Assembly: GCA_002369525.1 (NCBI GenBank) | Contig: DFFN01000197.1 | Coordinates: 1-5,963 of the forward strand | Length of the DNA: 5,963 nucleotides | Origin: Lachnoclostridium sp. UBA3775 | GTDB taxonomy: Bacteria; Bacillota; Clostridia; Lachnospirales; Lachnospiraceae | Reading direction: 5' to 3' | Part shown: in pieces, positions 4,863 to 5,963 of the stretch | Layout: each line of letters starts with the position of its first letter | Numbering within the stretch: the stretch's first letter is position 1 | The notes under the pieces: generated by a model | Database searches by the model: none | What the model saw: only the letters and a program-made list of their open reading frames with translations | Told to the model about the DNA's origin: nothing | Program-made: the position numbers and the translations under genes

Positions 4863-5963
4863 ATGTCAATTCAAGGTTACATAGGCGCCAACTGGCCGCT
4901 GATCGTTATCATAATAGGCTTCTGGCTGCTGTTGCTGGGAAATATATTCCTGAGCAAGGAAAAGGTGTCCGGTTTCAGGAATATTATCTACATGATCGTG
5001 TTCTTTTCGATTGTGGATTATATTGAGGACTGGCTGGCTTCCCGTGATACCTATACTATATGGCGAAGCATACTTACCGCAACAAAGTATTCGGTACCCC
5101 AGCTTGTGCTTGCCCAGACGACAACAATACTGTTTGACAGAGTTAAAAAGTACATATATATCCCCGCCGTCATAACGATAGCAATCAATTTTTCTTCAAT
5201 TTTCAATCACATTGTTTTCGTTATCCATAAGAATGATAATTCCTTCGGAAGAGGAAGGCTCGGATACCTTCCGTTTGTATGCGCCGCCATCTATCTTGCG
5301 TTTACGCTGTACATGATACTCTTCAACGAGGAAGGCAAAAGACGGCAGGACCGCTATGTCATTTATTATATCATACTGACTGCCGTTGTCATCATATTAT
5401 GGCCGATGATAACGGACAACAGCAATACCGAGGAATATTTCTGCATCACCGTTGCCATTGACGAGTTCATATATTACTGCTTCACGCTGCATCAGGTAAC
5501 GAAGAGAGATCCGCTTACAGGACTTTTAAACCGTCATTCCTACTATTCCATGATCGAAAACGATGCGGATCATATTGATGCGGTTCTGGCTGTGGATATG
5601 AACGGGCTCAAGTATGTAAACGATAATTTCGGCCATGAAGCAGGCGATCTTGCCCTGAAGACCATCTCCGATGTGATGAAGAAGGCAGTGGACGAACGTC
5701 ACTACATATTCAGGGTAGGCGGCGATGAGTTTGAGATATTCTGCATGAAATGTGATGAAGATCAGGTCAGAACTCTTGAACAGAAAATACAGGAAGGCCT
5801 TTCAAAGACCGAATACAGCTGCTCAACCGGTTACGAAATGGTGGTAGACAGCAGTAGAATAGAAGATTACATCAAACGCGCTGATGAAAAGATGTATATC
5901 AGCAAGGAACAGTACTATGCAGAACATGAAGAACAGGCTAGACAGCCTTATGCAAACCGAAAT
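4863..5963 (+). CDS. Membrane-bound GGDEF diguanylate cyclase; 3' end outside window
   Basis: Probable diguanylate cyclase making cyclic di-GMP from two GTP, at the membrane. The frame is open for 367 codons to the right edge without a stop. Residues 1-210 form six or seven hydrophobic segments (about 11-30, 39-57, 70-90, 97-121, 134-154, 164-182 and possibly 192-209), an unnamed sensor region. The GGDEF domain spans about 213-350: DPLTGLLNRHSYY (216-228), metal-site block VDMNGLKYVNDNFGHEAGD (244-262), RVGGDEF (284-290, intact active site at bases 5718-5732) and the end motif ADEKMYISK (340-348). The domain is therefore complete and only a short tail should be missing. The usual inhibitory I-site RxxD before GGDEF is replaced by DERH (277-280), so product inhibition at that site is not expected. 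AAAGGAG (4851-4857) overlaps the upstream stop codon and lies five bases before the ATG, indicating operon membership and possibly translational coupling. Confidence 0.93.
   Translation, partial: MSIQGYIGANWPLIVIIIGFWLLLLGNIFLSKEKVSGFRNIIYMIVFFSIVDYIEDWLASRDTYTIWRSILTATKYSVPQLVLAQTTTILFDRVKKYIYIPAVITIAINFSSIFNHIVFVIHKNDNSFGRGRLGYLPFVCAAIYLAFTLYMILFNEEGKRRQDRYVIYYIILTAVVIILWPMITDNSNTEEYFCITVAIDEFIYYCFTLHQVTKRDPLTGLLNRHSYYSMIENDADHIDAVLAVDMNGLKYVNDNFGHEAGDLALKTISDVMKKAVDERHYIFRVGGDEFEIFCMKCDEDQVRTLEQKIQEGLSKTEYSCSTGYEMVVDSSRIEDYIKRADEKMYISKEQYYAEHEEQARQPYANRN

Overview
The window looks like a chromosomal segment of an anaerobic Gram-positive bacterium of the class Clostridia, most likely Lachnospiraceae (Butyrivibrio/Roseburia-like). 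This rests on the long-form nucleoside kinase, a type A RNase P RNA, AT-rich spacers, strong AGGAG-type ribosome binding sites and protein sequence style. No sequence search was possible, so the family-level assignment is inference. Every gene seen lies on the + strand.

Layout. (1) Positions 1-1080 hold the 3' part of a uridine kinase-like nucleoside kinase whose start lies left of the window. (2) After only 16 bases comes the RNase P RNA gene rnpB (about 1097-1451), closed by a strong intrinsic terminator (1459-1486). (3) A 427-base AT-rich spacer (1487-1913) holds decamer-phased A-tracts, a perfect match to the WalR/YycF box and a sigma-A-like promoter. (4) Positions 1914-2723 encode a membrane-anchored or secreted SleB/CwlJ-family cell wall hydrolase, followed by a perfect 12-bp terminator hairpin (2746-2781). 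(5) A good extended -10 promoter (2783-2811) drives an apparent three-gene operon: threonine synthase thrC (2867-4354), a small COG2426-type membrane protein (4382-4852), and a membrane-bound GGDEF diguanylate cyclase (4863 to beyond the right edge).

How the parts relate. The kinase (nucleotide salvage) and rnpB (tRNA 5' maturation) form a housekeeping block and may share transcription. The cell wall hydrolase is its own transcription unit with an unusually long upstream region; the WalR-type box fits the known link between that regulator and autolysins. The last three genes are close enough to be co-transcribed, but their functions (threonine synthesis, putative export, c-di-GMP signalling) do not make an obvious pathway.

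I see no mobile element, CRISPR array, tRNA or phage gene, and no clear new multi-gene system. The least explained DNA is the 1487-1913 spacer, which is where a second look is most worthwhile.
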